This document shows positions 6,088 through 6,297 of a DNA stretch of 6,297 bases, piece by piece. How positions within the stretch are numbered: the stretch's first letter is position 1; each line of letters opens with the position of its first letter. The position numbers and the translations under genes were made by a program. Below the pieces are notes generated by a model, which did not search any database, was not told the origin of the DNA, and saw only the letters and a program-made list of their open reading frames with translations. The stretch is from Verrucomicrobiales bacterium. Lineage in GTDB: Bacteria > Verrucomicrobiota > Verrucomicrobiia > Verrucomicrobiales > Verrucomicrobiaceae. Location of the stretch: NCBI GenBank assembly GCA_003453085.1, contig DMMK01000167.1, positions 1-6,297 of the forward strand, given 5' to 3'.

Positions 6088-6297
6088 ATGAATTCCAAAG
6101 TCATCCTATTGGTCGAGGACAATCCAGACGACGAAGAGCTGACGCTCATGGCCTTGCAGAAAAACAACATTTTGAATGAGGTGGTGGTGGCGCGTGATGG
6201 AGTGGAGGCGCTGGACTCCCTCTTTGGAGATGGGGCGAATTCCTTTATGCATCGGCGTGTTTTGCCCACGCTCATTTTGCTGGACCTGAAGCTGCCG
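6088..6297 (+). CDS. Single-domain response regulator, Rcp1-like (5' part, cut by window end)
   Basis: Seventy codons are visible before the window ends, with no stop. The protein begins [20 protein letters not shown], the typical opening of the small receiver-only regulators of the Rcp1 type (usually about 140-150 aa) that accept phosphate from PAS or phytochrome kinases. E10 and D11 form the acidic pocket, and D66 in ILLDLKLP is the predicted phospho-acceptor. The conserved Thr/Ser and Lys would lie beyond the window, so activity and the absence of an output domain cannot be confirmed. The start lies 24 bases after the membrane-kinase stop codon with no terminator between, so the two are probably co-transcribed. 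No good Shine-Dalgarno sequence is seen before ATG 6088, which may be translated by coupling to the kinase gene. Confidence 0.92.
   Translation, partial: MNSKVILLVEDNPDDEELTLMALQKNNILNEVVVARDGVEALDSLFGDGANSFMHRRVLPTLILLDLKLP

Overview
The window holds four protein-coding genes, all on the + strand, covering nearly all of the 6.3 kb. It looks like bacterial chromosome with moderately high GC and tight spacing. Coding regions are GC-rich, while the two gaps of about 130-150 bases are noticeably AT-richer. Three of the four main start codons lack a clear Shine-Dalgarno sequence. That, together with a GlgE gene beside NtrB-like hybrid kinases and an Rcp-type response regulator, fits a Gram-negative environmental bacterium. 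Verrucomicrobiota is my first guess, but no sequence here fixes the phylum.

Layout: positions 1-72 hold no gene I recognise, but contain a GC-rich hairpin with a T-rich tail that could end an upstream transcript. Positions 73-2091 encode GlgE, the maltosyltransferase that extends alpha-glucan from maltose-1-phosphate, with its catalytic residues intact. Positions 2092-2237 are intergenic and carry hairpins and a small possible ORF with the best ribosome-binding site in the window. Positions 2238-3980 encode a soluble hybrid histidine-kinase-like protein: a receiver-like N-terminus, a DHp domain with its histidine, an ATPase domain that has lost its nucleotide-binding motifs, and an intact C-terminal receiver. 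After a 127-base gap, 4108-6063 encodes a membrane histidine kinase (about eight membrane segments, a PAS domain and a complete kinase core). Starting 24 bases after it, 6088-6297 is the beginning of a small Rcp1-like receiver protein cut off by the window end.

Working together: the membrane kinase and the small receiver look like one operon and a cognate pair. The degenerate hybrid protein lies just upstream as a probable separate transcription unit. Because it keeps the DHp histidine, a phosphatase-type motif and a working receiver but probably cannot bind ATP, it is best read as a phosphate acceptor, relay or phosphatase that depends on another kinase; the downstream membrane kinase is the nearest candidate. 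This is inference. GlgE has no visible partner gene (TreS, maltokinase, GlgB, GlgC) in the window, and nothing in the sequence links it functionally to the signalling genes. The degenerate kinase is the most unusual item here.
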